Below are positions 34,154 to 46,528 of a stretch of DNA of 64,000 nucleotides, piece by piece. Made by a program: the position numbers and the translations under genes. Positions within the stretch are counted from its first letter, which is position 1. Each line of letters starts with the position of its first letter. The stretch is taken from the NCBI GenBank assembly GCA_000697475.1, contig JNEU01000984.1, forward strand, positions 1 through 64,000, in the 5' to 3' direction. A model generated the notes under the pieces. The model did not search any database and was not told the DNA's origin. It saw nothing but the letters and a program-made list of their open reading frames with translations. Source of the DNA: Lichtheimia corymbifera B2541. Lineage: Eukaryota > Mucoromycota > Mucoromycetes > Mucorales > Lichtheimiaceae.

Positions 34154-35235
34154 TGTTTAAGATGATGTTGTTGTTGGTGTGAATCGGCTGTCCTTGATTT
34201 GCGAGGCGCTTTATATAACCCAGCCTATTATCGGCCACGTGCCGTTTTACCCCGGGACCAAGTTGACTCAACGGCTTTCCACGTATCCATCATCATCTGA
34301 CACTTCTTTACGGCCCCTTCGTCATTGCTCATTGTTATATGCCATACTTGCGGATTCTCCCTTTTGAAAACAATAACCTTAAAACCTCTCAAATGGCTGT
34401 GAGAATACACACATGAGAACCACTAATCACTTATTGAGCGTGTGATGTGACACGACCTTGTATCTCCTTGACTGGGTTGCGCCATAATGCGCAAATCCTT
34501 CGGTGTAACCATCAATCGCTCAATTTGTTGTATCCGCAGCCTTCAACACCTTCGAATATTTCTAGCACCCTTGTAAATAGCCGTTAAATATGGGTGCATC
34601 ATAAGCACTTTTAGGATATTCAACCGTTGCTGGAGAACAATGAGACTCAAAGCAGTGCGGGGATTAGCGGTGAAAACCTTAATATCATCAGGTCTAGTGG
34701 GGTTTCGGTGTCTGGTGTAGAAGTCCTTCCAATGTCTATATTCTTCTTTTCTTCCCATGATTACCCTCTCTCTCGTAAGCAATAGCTTTCTTATATAACA
34801 ATGGATTCACTTCAAATGGTTACAATGTAGCCTTTCTCTAATAACGCTTCTTTTCCCGAACATGGATTTGATGAAAATAGACAATCCATGAAGGGGCTGA
34901 GTAAAAAAGTGCATATGATATTGATCGCTTTATGCTTGGGGTCAGCTGCTTGGTGTAAAGGAAGAGCTGCCCGAGTTCCTCTCTTTTTTATCCGCCCCTT
35001 ATTATCATTGGACAGCCACGTATACCTTTAAACACATTATTGAAGTACATAGCATTTCGAAGGCTATGCAAATGGGTGATGATTAGACAGCTAGCTGGAA
35101 TTTACAAGGGGTTTGGATTGAACAAAACGTCCCTTTTTGTCTCACGCGACTCTACAATGTCACTGCACGTGATCTTCACCACAATCCTTTCTACAATTTT
35201 ATGCATTCATACATGTACCAACTTGGTTTTATTTG
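34154..35235. other. Intergenic
   Basis: About 1.1 kb. One minus-strand ORF (34543-34782, 79 residues, basic) begins near a TATA-like TTATATAA (34792-34799) but is unrecognised and could be chance. I see nothing else. Confidence 0.35.
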
Positions 35236-36732
35236 CTAATTACTACTATATTGTTTATCATAGGCCTCGACTGATGCAGCCAAACGTGCCTTGATGAGTT
35301 CAGGATAAGCTTCTTCGTATTCCTTCCTCGCTTGTAGAGCTTCGGGAGTGTCAGCCTCGGCTAAAAGAGACAGGATTTACTTGATTAGTGATATACAATA
35401 CCCTTGGCTGTAACACACTTACGCAGAGATTCGGTAAACTGATGAGGGCGGATAATATCACCAGGGAGTGCCAAAAGTACTTGAGCTGTAAAAGGTGTGA
35501 GCCATAGGAACATGGGTCGTTTTGACCAGCAGCCTCAAAACCCAACCCCCCCCTTATTATCACATACCATTGCGAGTCTCATCCTCCATCAATGTCAATA
35601 CTGCCTTCACTACAGTTTCCACGTTCACACGAGGGAGCTTTGAAATCAACTTCAATTGTGGGAACTGCTCGCCTAATTCTGGGGAAAACTTGATAATGTC
35701 GGTTTCTAATGCAGAAATGATCAATACATCAATGACGTTTTTTTCACGTTTTGATTCTTTACCTGCATAATAAGGGCATACTAATAAGGAGATGAATCTG
35801 AATTAGCATGCAATAATCATCATGATAGATCCAACAAAAGCATAGCCTACCAGCGTTAACGCGCACATTGCACGCCTTGTGAAGCATGTAGAGACTTCTC
35901 GTCCATCCAACCACCGCATGTTTTGATGCGACATAACTGCAAGGGAAACTGACCACATATCATCCAGATAAGCCATATGATGAACCCAATATCATGACCC
36001 CTTTCACTTACGCCTCAGGAAAAACGCCGTAAAAGGATGCCGTATTGACGATGGTACCGCCACCACGCTTGGCCATATGGATCAAAGCTACTTTGGTTCC
36101 TGTAATAAAATGCACCATTAGTGATGTTGCTTGAAACATAATTAGCATTCCTTCCTACCTTTCATAACGGCTGTAGTATTGATATCCATGATCCGCTCGT
36201 CCGCTTCATCTATAATATCACGTGAATTTTAACCTGACGTTGTTGTTGCAGGATGATGGCTATTATGTGATACGTACCATCAATGGGGCCAAAGAGCGGA
36301 TCACTTTGACCAATACCAGCATTCAAGAAAGCAATCTAATACACATGTCACATGTTAAACTGGATACCATGCTGTAGGAAATCGCTACGAGTTCACTTAC
36401 ATCGACACCACCAAATTCTTTCTCTGCCACCTTGAACATGGCAACGTTGTCCTTGTATTTGGTCACATCAGTGCGGATGAAAGCTGCTACTTTGGCATTT
36501 GCCCTAGATATGAACATGGGTTAGCATGGGTTGAAAAGCCAAGAATACAATGAAGAATGCATTACTTTGAGTTGAGCTCTTGAGCTGTTGCCTCGCCTTC
36601 GGCTTCGAGTACATCGCCCAACACCACCTTGGCACCTTGTTCGACGAGTGCAGTAGCAACGGCCTTTCCTATTCCTCTGCTTCCGCCAGTGATAACAGCG
36701 ACACGGTTTTCAAATTGTTTTGTATTGGTCAT
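35236..36732 (-). CDS. Short-chain dehydrogenase/reductase (15-hydroxyprostaglandin dehydrogenase-like)
   Basis: NAD(P)-dependent classical SDR. Ten exons: 36732-36566, 36503-36401, 36335-36278, 36209-36159, 36099-36012, 35936-35851, 35780-35763, 35705-35568, 35485-35423, 35360-35236 (298 residues). Cofactor loop ITGGSRGIGKA (residues 14-24), a conserved Asp after the second strand (VLGDV) that favours NAD, FLNAGIG for the NAG motif, and catalytic Tyr157 and Lys161 in YVASK. The catalytic Ser is in TIVNTASFYG. Exon 7 is a microexon of 18 bases coding only VCPYYA, which is essential because it holds the conserved CP(Y) segment after the active site. Substrate unknown. Confidence 0.92.
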
Positions 36733-36946
36733 TTCGGAGTAAAAGTGAGAAGTAATATGAGTCGAAGAAGGCTGATGTCTATCCTGGCTTTTTATATTAA
36801 CTTACCTTCCTGCTGTGTAACAATGCCAACCTTTATCGGCTTAATTCTCAGGCTCAGTATTACCGATGACTGTTAGCATTTTCGCTTAGTATTGCCGTAT
36901 CCGCCTTTGTGTTGGTTGAAACGTCTTGCCAGATCCAGGAATCCTT
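36733..36946. other. SDR promoter region
   Basis: Short upstream region of the SDR gene; a TTTTATATTAA stretch at about 36788-36799 could be its TATA element. No gene seen. Confidence 0.35.
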
Positions 36947-37600
36947 TCAAGAAGTAGCTTGTTGGATGTAAGCAAATACTACAGAATGGCACATGCAATT
37001 AGTTCTTTGCCAATCCTTATCTTGCATATAACGATTGTTACCTTTTATATTGTCCATATCGTCAACTTTTTCTTTCCAATGCGGGCGAACCTTGTGTAAG
37101 ATACCATGGTAAACCTTATCCATTAAGAATGGAAGGAAAGTTGGAAGAGAAAGCAAAGCAATCTGAGAAATGTAAAGGAGAATGAAAAAAACTGCCACTT
37201 TGGGAAGGAAGCCCCGGAAACTTACAAGGTTTCATGCATGATGCTGGTCTTGAACCGCTTTCTTTGTCTTGGATAATAGCGAACAAGTGACATACCTCCT
37301 GAAGGGAACAATGCACTGAGAAGGGTAACAATTGAGTATACGGCTTACACTGCAACTTGAACTGACATTGATGAGCAGCATCGCTTACCATTGCCTTCTA
37401 CCCATTGGACCTCAAGAGAACCATGTAGTAGTTGTGTTCATGAAGCATCCGGCGTGTCGCTCACAGTTCTTGATGGGCGCTCAATGACTTGGGGAAAGGA
37501 CGTGCGCGAAGGGAGCAGCAGCAAGAGGAGCAACGTGATCACCAAGATAATGGCAGTGTGGACAAGCTATCCCTCTATCAACTGTCGTTTTCGTTTTGCA
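36947..37600 (-). other. Possible unrecognised spliced gene or gene remnant
   Basis: On the minus strand several pieces look coding but do not join cleanly. A hydrophobic run (IILVITLLLLLLLPSRTSFP, about 37555-37495) looks like a signal peptide or membrane anchor. It can be joined over a GTGAGC...GAG intron to QWVEGNGVHCSLQEV and, over a strong GTAAGT...TTTCTCAG intron near 37223-37163, to a short Cys-containing end. In another frame the last exon reads IALLSLPTFLPFLMDKVYHG. No start codon was found for either reading. It may be a real small secreted or membrane protein, or a decayed gene. Confidence 0.22.
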
Positions 37601-37699
37601 TGCCATGGATGGAACTCTCTGATTGTGGGACATAACAAAGATGACACCTTCAAGTATTGACAAGAGAACTATGAGATTGTTGGCATAAAAGGTAAGTAA

Positions 37700-38654
37700 T
37701 GATGATTGTATCATTATTACTCTTGATTGACACATTGCGTATAGGCTCTTTCGACATGCTAGCATCAATCCTCTTGATCCGTCAACTTCTTTTCTTTTGC
37801 ACTTTATGCGACACACGCTGCACACAGCATCTGGCGATATCCAACATTGATACGACCATGGCCAAAAACTTTATCGTCTCAAAGCGTTGCTGCGAATACA
37901 TGCGGTACGACATGGTCAGCTATGTCAATAACATCTCCATGGACACCATTCTTCACCTGTAGCATTATTGCAGTCGGCTCAGTTAGTCAGTAACACCAGT
38001 CGAAGGATTATACGGACAATAAACTATCAAAGGAAGATGTGTATGATTGACACCAATTCGGCAGCACAACCACAAGCACACCAAACGCACATTGCGTGTG
38101 GTTCTTTCTGGCCTCTTGGTTACTCAATGATCAATATTGGTACAGTATTCTTGGAATATGGGTCAAAAGACGTGAATTCATTATACCCTGCTAGGTTGCA
38201 TATTCCCCAAAAAAGAAAAAGAACAGCACCATCGGCATCTTATTCAATATTGTACAAAGAACACCACCATCCATCCATTTACAAGCTTGGCCCCTGGACA
38301 ATTCGTTTCTTTACATAGCATCGCCGATAACAGCCTTTTCTTCCAGCATGGATCATACTCTATTATTTATACCACCAGCTGCATGCAATTTCATCAGATT
38401 AGAATGACAATGAATAAACTCTTTGAAGGAATTCCAAGCCAAAAAAGGACGTCTGCCATATTCCATATTTAGACTTTTTCACCCACCAGAGTGCTGCTGC
38501 TGCCAATAAATTCAATGATCACAAAAGTAAAGAATCTACATCTTGAAGACGTTTGATTCGTTCAGCTTCTGTGCAACATTGCCGCATGAAAACGTCAGCT
38601 TCGTACGAGTATCCTACATCTACACGTTGTTTTTATTATGTAACTTTAGGGAAT
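37700..38654. other. Intergenic
   Basis: No supportable feature; short ORFs only. Confidence 0.35.
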
Positions 38655-40129
38655 CTAAGCAAGTGGTGGTTTCTGAGCAAAAGCCCGAGTAAATGGTACG
38701 CATGTCTGGTATTGTTTGCATTCCTCTCCAGTCTCCTCAATGTACTTTTCAAAGGCACCTGGTGCCGCAATATCAGGATGGAGTTTTGCCCAAATGGGGC
38801 GTGCTGAGTGATAGCCTTGTTGAAAATCCTCCCTAAAAAAGAGGTGTTGTGTTATCATCATTATCCAAGTGGGCACTGATCTTTTACTCGCTTACCAGAA
38901 AAGCTCGCCCACCTTACCGCCATGGTTCATGGGCATATCAAAGGACCGTGTTTGCACATTCACAAATCCAGCATCCTTTAACATAGGCTCCAAGCTATTG
39001 GCAAGGTCAATGTCCATCCCACCCTGATTCATCACAGTAATAGCTATACATAGTCATTCAGTATTAGCCACCCTGTTCCTTTCATGCCATCATCCTTTTG
39101 CTCTTTGTATAATCAATACCAGTATCGAATGTCAACTGTGCCTTTGGGCCTGCATTAACGAGTTTTGCGTATGAGAGCTATAAAGGTGGACCATGCAAAA
39201 ATGTCAGCTGATCATAGCTTGCACGTGGGTTTTGATTCAATAAGGTACCTCAGTCAACTCAATCCATCCGCCAGGCTTAAGAGTGCGCAAATGGTGTGCC
39301 AGAATCTATTATTTTCGCCCAACATTAAACTCACAGCTTCCCCCCCCCATATGTCAAACGACCACCCTCTTCTTTACTATACCTGTGGCCAATCCTTCTT
39401 TGCGATACCGAGCAGTAAAAACCGTTGATGAATAAACCCAAAATAATCATTGGGAAAAGGAGGGCTCTCAACAATGTTGTGCACAAGGAATTCACAGTTA
39501 CTGGGTTTGATCGAATCCGGGAAACGTTCGGAGATATCCGTGCCATATACTTTGCTCTTGGGATAAGTCTTTGCCATTTGCATTGCCCAAGTAGCTGGTC
39601 CTTTATCATTTTCGATAATTTAACATAATAAAAAGTACACTCGTCAATACCCAAATCGCTCATACCAAAACGTTGCAATTGCAAAGCAGCGGTGGTGGTG
39701 ATGGTGGGAAAGGTAGGAAAAAGGATCAACGTACCACAAGCAGAATCTAACACGTTGGTACCTGCCTCGAGCTCCGCTTGCACCGGTGAGTCGAAGTGGG
39801 AACCAAATGCAAGCGCAACAAGAAAGTGTTGTTGATGCATACGATCATCCTCTACAATATGATGTACTTGGTGAATAATTCGTTTATGGTATGTATACAA
39901 AGACGCACGTACCTTCATTGTCATTTGGTAATAGATAGGCTACCTTCTCGTCTCCATGGTAACGACGACCACCGTCATATCGGTACTTTGATGAAGATGT
40001 GCTCGAGGTGAATGAGACGTCTTGCGAAGATGATGACACACTACTCATACGAGACTGTTGTTTGACCCTTCCGGAAAGTGATCTGCGAGCCTTTCGATTC
40101 AATACACGGAAAAAGTTGAAAAAACTCAT
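38655..40129 (-). CDS. LaeA-like SAM-dependent methyltransferase, paralogue 1
   Basis: Class I methyltransferase fold of the LaeA/TAM type. Exons: 40129-39913, 39851-39735, 39600-39383, 39305-39249, 39177-39120, 39043-38896, 38832-38655 (330 residues). SAM motif I is VLDSACGPATWAMQMA, followed by YGTDISERFPDSIKP, the family block FGFIHQRFLLLG and the post-motif PGGWIELTE. The N-terminus is basic then Ser-rich, and carries a block shared by its paralogues just before the fold (GGRRYHGDEKVAYLLPNDNE). One of five related genes at 38.6-55.5 kb. The substrate is not predictable; fungal relatives include regulators of secondary metabolism, but function cannot be assumed. Confidence 0.88.
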
Positions 40130-42447
40130 GACTATGGGTCATGTGTATGCTCACCAGATACGTATAAAAGAAAGAGGTCGCCATGAATTGCGCATGTTTT
40201 GAAAGAATATAGCTTAAAGTGAAGTGGTACAAGATCTTGTGCATTACACATGTATATGCGGGCTCCAAATCAAGCGAATGTTGGTCCGTGTTTTTTGTTA
40301 TATCCCGCTGCCTTGTCTCACACACGTCGTAATCAGCCTTTGTTACTCACTGCTCATCACAACCTGCTTTGTAATCACACTCCGTTTTGCTTTGGCTGAG
40401 GATGGTGTCGTATCTTCTATTATAGTAGCTAGCAATGCATTGTGCTGTATGATCAAGGGGTTCATTATAACGCAGTAGCCCATCGTCCTTACCGCCGAGT
40501 TAAGGTTTGTAATTCATGGTGTCCTGTACTACTGTTGCACGCCGAGCAACAGCTGGTGTATTGTGACATCCTGCTACTAAGTCTTGGCTTTTGGATATCA
40601 TGCCATCACCCTTACATGTAAATAAGCACATCCAAATGGGAGGAATATAAAGGTGTGCCTGGCATATTCGTTGCCCGTTACCCCTCTTGCTTAGACATCC
40701 TTGGCCTATATGTCACATGCATCTAAATCCAATGCCATTCAGATGCTGTTGCTATGGTGGTTGTATATATGCTTAACGAGGTGTTATGTGCAGGCTAGCA
40801 AAGCAGCAAACCAATCGTCGTTAGAGCTCGATATGTAAGAACCATCTTCGTCTTCTTTGTACAGCTTTCGGGAAGGCCGTTATAACGTATCAAACTGTGG
40901 AACCCAAAATTCACCTTTAATTGAAACCCCATTGTTGGGTTACAGGCAATTTTCAGCCATTAATAAAGTAAATGTATTGCCGCCTTGTGTGATCACAGAT
41001 CGTGGTCAATACTACAGCGACTACATAGATAACACCATGCATTGTGCACGCTAAGGTGTGGATACATTCTAATGATGACATAATGGTGGCATCGTTGAGG
41101 AATGTTATGTGTGCAAGGCTGTTACGATATCAAGAAAAAGCTAGAGAAGCGTATTGAGAGCCTTCGAGAAGGTCTCTTAGAGTTCAACGCTAATGATGGT
41201 ATCTCGATTTGCAGGAGGATGTTATGAAATCCGGAAATCGGCGACCCGGTACACTGGAATAAGGTGTTGTACATGTGGGAAAGTGACATTCGATATCTCG
41301 ACAATGATGATACAGTATCACCTTGTTCAATTACATATATGCTATGTTATCATTGGTCAATGAAGCAGAGCTATCCTAGCTACTCGCAAGGGGGAAATTA
41401 CTAGCCCGTTGAGCCGGGATCCTGGGTATGATAAGGCCCGAGCCAGTAAAGGCAAGTCTTCCTCATTTGACGTAAAACATCAGCCGTGTCCCACTGTAGC
41501 GGTAAGCATTAGCTGCTGACGTTGTATGATGCCATTATCAGGTATGCTATTAACCAATATTATATGCATGAAAATGCTTTATGTCGAATTTAGTAGTGAT
41601 CAACTAGGTCTAATTCACTACCATGCAAGGATACCTTTGACATGCAACCCATTGCTACTACTATCAACTCTATATTTTTGACATTTGTTTACCGACGCAT
41701 GCATTAAGCTAATGGTGGTAAACATCGGTAACAAGAATTTCCTTTATCGTGCACGGAGGTTGCCGATCTCTACATAAACCTGTTTTATGTAAAATCCAGC
41801 CAAAAAGAACATTCGACTATTGCTGCGCGCTAATTTTGCGATACGTATACGCAATTCTGGTCGTTTGCGACATGAAAGAGACCCTTAGATAGTACTCGGT
41901 GTTCAGATCCAATGTCGGAATGACGGTCCTTGACTATGGATTTTTTGACTTTGGAACAAATTCCCTATGTGTCCCATCTGGGGACACAGTACCATCCCCA
42001 AATGAAGGATAGCGTCCCACGTGGTGCACACACGCATGACAATTTCCGAGGTATATGCTGCATACCTAGAGCAAAGATAGTAGTTGAGACTGAAAACAGC
42101 TGAATCCGTGTAAACCTACTTGCTGACTCACTCCTTGAGATCCAGGGGATAGGTTAAAATGCATTGTTAGCTTAGGATGCTCATTAACATGGGAGGTGTA
42201 AAGTTTACACGAACCTATTGTAACACGCGGGGTAAGCGTTGTTTCAAGTATTTTACAAAGAATCGAGATCTCTACAAATCCATTTGCGATTATAGGTGCT
42301 AAAGGGTATATACGACTCCATTACAGGCTTGTATCACACGCTTTATCGTTTTCTAACGCGGGGCAAGCCTCTTTTGGTTATCTCCCATTGATTTGCATAA
42401 AAAGCACGCTCACATGCTCTTCTTTTTCCTTCTCTTTATTATTCACA
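40130..42447. other. Long intergenic region with a possible ORF relic
   Basis: About 2.3 kb between methyltransferase paralogues 1 and 2. At 41102-41370 a plus-strand frame reads protein-like sequence (DIKKKLEKRIESLREGLLEF, then after one TGA at 41225 NPEIGDPVHWNKVLYMWES), suggesting a decayed coding fragment of unknown family. A hairpin GTGTCCC-atct-GGGGACAC lies near 41970-41988 and a GTGTAAA-g-TTTACAC palindrome near 42197-42211. Confidence 0.35.
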
Positions 42448-43783
42448 ATGAGTCGTACACCTTGGTTTCTGCGCTTTTTATCTCCCAAGAAACGAAAGCA
42501 ATCGATATCCTCATCCACCACAACATCAGCATCTGATCAACAACGTTCATCAACGTCACTACCATATGGCACATCACTCTCCTCGAATTATATTATTATG
42601 GATGGGGGACGCCGGTATAACAATCGAGACGATATACCTGCATTATTCCCTGAAGATGATGAAGGTGAGTATTAAATCGATCCCGCCATCCTCACTTGCA
42701 GCACGCATTATCATAATAAAACATGAGCTGATGATCCAACGTTTTAGAAAACGATCGCAGGCATCGTCAGCACTGGACCCTTAAACTTGCTTTCGAGGGA
42801 AATTTTGATGCCCCTGTAGAAGAGTCACTTGTCGAGGGTATCAAGGTTCTTGATTGTGCTTGTGGCCCGGCAAGCTGGACCATGGAGATGGCAAAGGACT
42901 ATCCTCGTTCTGAATTCGAAGGGCTTGATGTTACAACATCGTTCCCAAATGCTATCAAGCCAGAGAATTGCCATTTTACCGTCCACAATATGATTGATCC
43001 ATTTCCATTTCCGGCAAATCATTTCGAATATATCCATCAGCGACTTTTGGTACTAGGCCTTCTCGCCTCTGAATGGGATAGTGTAAGAATTACAATCATG
43101 CCAGTATTCGCACGTACACTCTCTCATATATTTATGACCCTTAGTTCATACAAAGACTTGTAATCATCCTCAAGCCAGGCGGATGGTTCGAGAGCACAGA
43201 GGTAAAAAATCATAAACCATCGTTTTCGCTCCCATGTTGCATGCATTGATTCATCTTTTGACAATGCAGGTTGCCTTTGGAGAACTTGAAAACGCTGGTC
43301 CTATGGGCGAGGTAGTTAATGAAGCTGGTTAGTTGAAGTCCTATTCCATGTTGGAGATATATCACAAATAGTATCCATGATTTTCTAATAGCGAGTATGC
43401 TTTTTAGCCAATGCACTTACAAGCTCGAGAGGATTGAATGTGGATATTGCTAAAGAACTTGGTGATCGATTTGAGAAGGCTGGCCTTGTCAACATCAAGA
43501 CTCGAGCGATATCTGTACCTGTCAATCAAGGCGACAAGCTAGGTCAACTCGCATGGTATGTGTTTTTCAAGCGATAAACCTATCCATGCACAATCCAATT
43601 CACATGGGTTTCTATTACAGGGAGAACTTTCGTGATATATTCCTGGCGCTCAAGCCTTTTGTACGTCAAACGCACCCGCAATTGGATGAGGAATTTCTAG
43701 CAGCATTTGGTGAGGAATGCAAAGTATACAACACAAAGACTATTTGGTATCGCACCTATGGGCAAAAACCAAAAGCAGAATAA
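42448..43783 (+). CDS. LaeA-like SAM-dependent methyltransferase, paralogue 2
   Basis: Exons: 42448-42664, 42748-43082, 43145-43201, 43270-43327, 43408-43555, 43621-43783 (325 residues). Motif I VLDCACGPASWTMEMA, then FEYIHQRLLVLG and KPGGWFESTE. The first exon has exactly the same length (217 bases) as in paralogue 1 and the 57- and 58-base exons are conserved, but the intron that interrupts motif I (after the Cys codon of ACG) in paralogues 1, 4 and 5 is absent here. The pre-domain block reads GGRRYNNRDDIPALFPEDDE. Ser/Thr-rich N-terminus. Same functional inference as paralogue 1. Confidence 0.87.
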
Positions 43784-44578
43784 ATACAAAGGTAAGCCAT
43801 TGTTTCGCATCCAAGCAGCATGCACTAATGACAGCTGTCAATATCGCAGAAACGCTTTGGTGGGTCAAACATTTCTGGTCGAGCCTTGCTTCGTGAAACA
43901 AATCTGTGATACCTAACACCAAATGTCACTCGTGCAGCATGTACATACTTACCTTGCATATGGATCCATCAGCGCTGGCGTGCCACTTCTTTTGGAAAAT
44001 CCTCACATGCATATCTCGATGCATTGCAACACCTCATGTTACAAGATCCACTTCTATTGTCCCTCATCCACCCATCTCATTCGTTCCTCTACTTGTCATA
44101 TTTAGGCATATATGTTGTTTTTCTCGAAAGAAGCGAGCCATTTCTTCATACACACCAATCCTTATATACCAAAGAGATTTATACCCGATCTTCTTTTTCC
44201 ATGACAAGCAATATAGATACCATCTTTGAACACATGTAGTATACATCAGGTGCTTTTTTTATGCATAGAAAAGTTGTATGTGTATAGCTAGTATGTAGCC
44301 ATGACCCGTCAAAGGAGAAGCACATGGAAAATAATAATGCACATGAGATATTAGAAAGGTTTTATATGAGAAGCTTCAAAGGTATTAAATGCTAGGTACA
44401 AATGGCTATAGCTGAAAGGATCTTCAGGGATTGAGGTATGCTAGATCACGGATACACCAGCATGAAGGCAGAGGCGGATTGTGCAAATTGATGACGTTGA
44501 TTGGGATTCCGATAGACTTGGCGGATAAACAAGCTGTTGGTGGTGTAGCTTGTTCACTTTACACCTATTTACACAGCA
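43784..44578. other. Intergenic
   Basis: No supportable gene; several short ORFs only. Confidence 0.35.
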
Positions 44579-44880
44579 ATGGCTCACGGTATCAAGATCG
44601 ATCCTGCAATTGAGCGTTGGGCCCACCTTCGTGAAAACACCCACCTTTACTTTGCTTGGAACAAGAGAACCACTAGACGCTCGCTTTTCTGGCTCGCTGT
44701 TGTACCCGTTGGCTTGACCTACCTTGCTTACAAGACTCAGGTAATTACATTAGCCACACCATAACACAACCGATCCAGCATCTTACTCATACATTCACTC
44801 TATAGGGCGTGTGGGACTTTGCTGCTTCTCAAACCAAGGCTGAAATGTGGAAGGAAGATAAAAAGGAAGCTTCGCAGTAG
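44579..44880 (+). CDS. Complex I accessory subunit NDUFB4-like
   Basis: Small accessory subunit of mitochondrial NADH:ubiquinone oxidoreductase in the membrane arm. Exons 44579-44740 and 44806-44880 give 78 residues. It has the short polar N-terminus with DPAIERWAHLRENTHLYF, the basic WNKRTTRRS before a single hydrophobic segment (LFWLAVVPVGLTYLAYKTQG), and a charged C-terminal tail, the pattern of fungal NDUFB4/NB5M proteins. It is a housekeeping gene sitting between methyltransferase paralogues 2 and 3. Confidence 0.75.
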
Positions 44881-45221
44881 AGAAAACGGATCAGTTCAAT
44901 AAACACAACATATACACGCCTTGTTTTCGACGTCATTTTATTCACGATATCATCTCATGTTCGACAAAGCAACAGTATGCGAGTACATGTCACGATGCAT
45001 TCATATGGTGTGATATCAAAACGGGGGATAGTCGCTATGAGGAATTGGTTTTCACACTTTTATTGATACGACCTACGATATGAGTCGAGTACATGGATCT
45101 ACATGAGGGCGTTTCTGTCTATTGATCATATATGGGCATGATATGGGATTTATCTCGAAGTATCAGGAAATGAATGGAATGCTGGCATAATAGGTAGGAA
45201 GGGATGTTGTGAATCTATAAT
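44881..45221. other. Intergenic (convergent ends)
   Basis: 3' flanks of the NDUFB4-like gene and of methyltransferase paralogue 3. Nothing else seen. Confidence 0.4.
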
Positions 45222-46528
45222 CTAATCGCTCGTGGACGATGGCTTTTGACCATAGCATCTCACCAAGTACATGCTGGTCTTGTTTTCTTTGCATTCTTCG
45301 GCACACTCTTCCAGGAATTTTTCATACAAGCCAGGACCATCGAGATCAGGTCGTATTTTGATAATGACAGGCTTCAATGCTTCAAATCCAACTTTAAAGT
45401 CGTCCCTATAGGTGATTGGTTTCAATACTGGAATTCATCGTTTCCATGGAGATATCATAGTACCAAAAAAGTGATCCAAGTTGTCCATCATGGTTGAGCG
45501 GAGCGAGGATCCTACGTGTAGCAACGTTGACAGCACCTGCATCCTTCAAAAGCGAATCAAGTCTCATGGCTATGTCAGGATCAAGTCCCTTCCTTTTACC
45601 GCCATATTCGGATACTAGGTAGGTAACCATATAGCTTATCATCTCGTCTTATTTGGCAACGCGATTACTTACTGGCATGCAACAAAAGCTTGATACGAGG
45701 GCCTCCATTTTCGCATGTAGACAGCACAGCCTATCAAGGTACCCAATGAGCATCACGACTCAGCCGATATGAATATCACCTTACGTACCTCACTCAACTC
45801 GATCCAACCACCGGGCTTCAATAGCCGCATGAATGTTGCCACAACCTATGGTACATGGAATAGTTGTAGATGCTGGTTTAGAGCGTATTAGCATGCATAT
45901 TATACCTTTTCCCAATCGGATGACAATAAACCAAGCACAAGCAATCGCTGATGAATGAACCCAAAATGATTATCAGGGAAGATGGGATCATGGATAATGT
46001 TGTGAACATGATATTCGCAATTAGGTGGTTTGATTGCTTCAGGAAAACGAGAGGAAATGTCTGTGCCATGGAATTTGGACTTTGGGTACTCTTTGCCCAA
46101 TTCGCATGTAAAGGTGCCTGGTCCACAACCAGAATCCAAGACTACGATACCTTGTTCGAGAGCATCATGGACCGGCGAGTCAAAGTTGTTGCCCCAAGCT
46201 AGCTTCATAATCCAATGCTGCTGATGCAATCTATCATCCTCTGAACGTTCCATTAATCACTTTGACATGTAGGTTACAAAGAGCAACAATGTAACTATGT
46301 ATATATACCTTCGTTATCATCAGGCAAAATGTAAGCGACATCATCACGGCTATGATATCGTCGATTCTTTAGTGTGGTCAATCCTTGCATTGAAGTAGAA
46401 GAGGTTGGGGTAAGCGAGATATCAGAAGACATCGAGGAAGAAGTGCTTGTAGCAGTCGTCGAACAAGAAGTCGTTATATTTTTGCTTCGCTTTTTAAAAA
46501 GAGTTCGGAGGCGCCAAAAGCTGCTCAT
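45222..46528 (-). CDS. LaeA-like SAM-dependent methyltransferase, paralogue 3
   Basis: Exons: 46528-46309, 46240-45906, 45845-45789, 45730-45673, 45614-45464, 45405-45222 (334 residues). Motif I VLDSGCGPGTFTCELG, FHGTDISSRFPEAIKP, FGFIHQRLLVLG and KPGGWIELSE are all present. As in paralogue 2, the motif-I intron is missing. N-terminus: basic start, Ser/Thr-rich stretch, then NRRYHSRDDVAYILPDDNE. Exons of 57 and 58 bases are again conserved. Confidence 0.88.
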
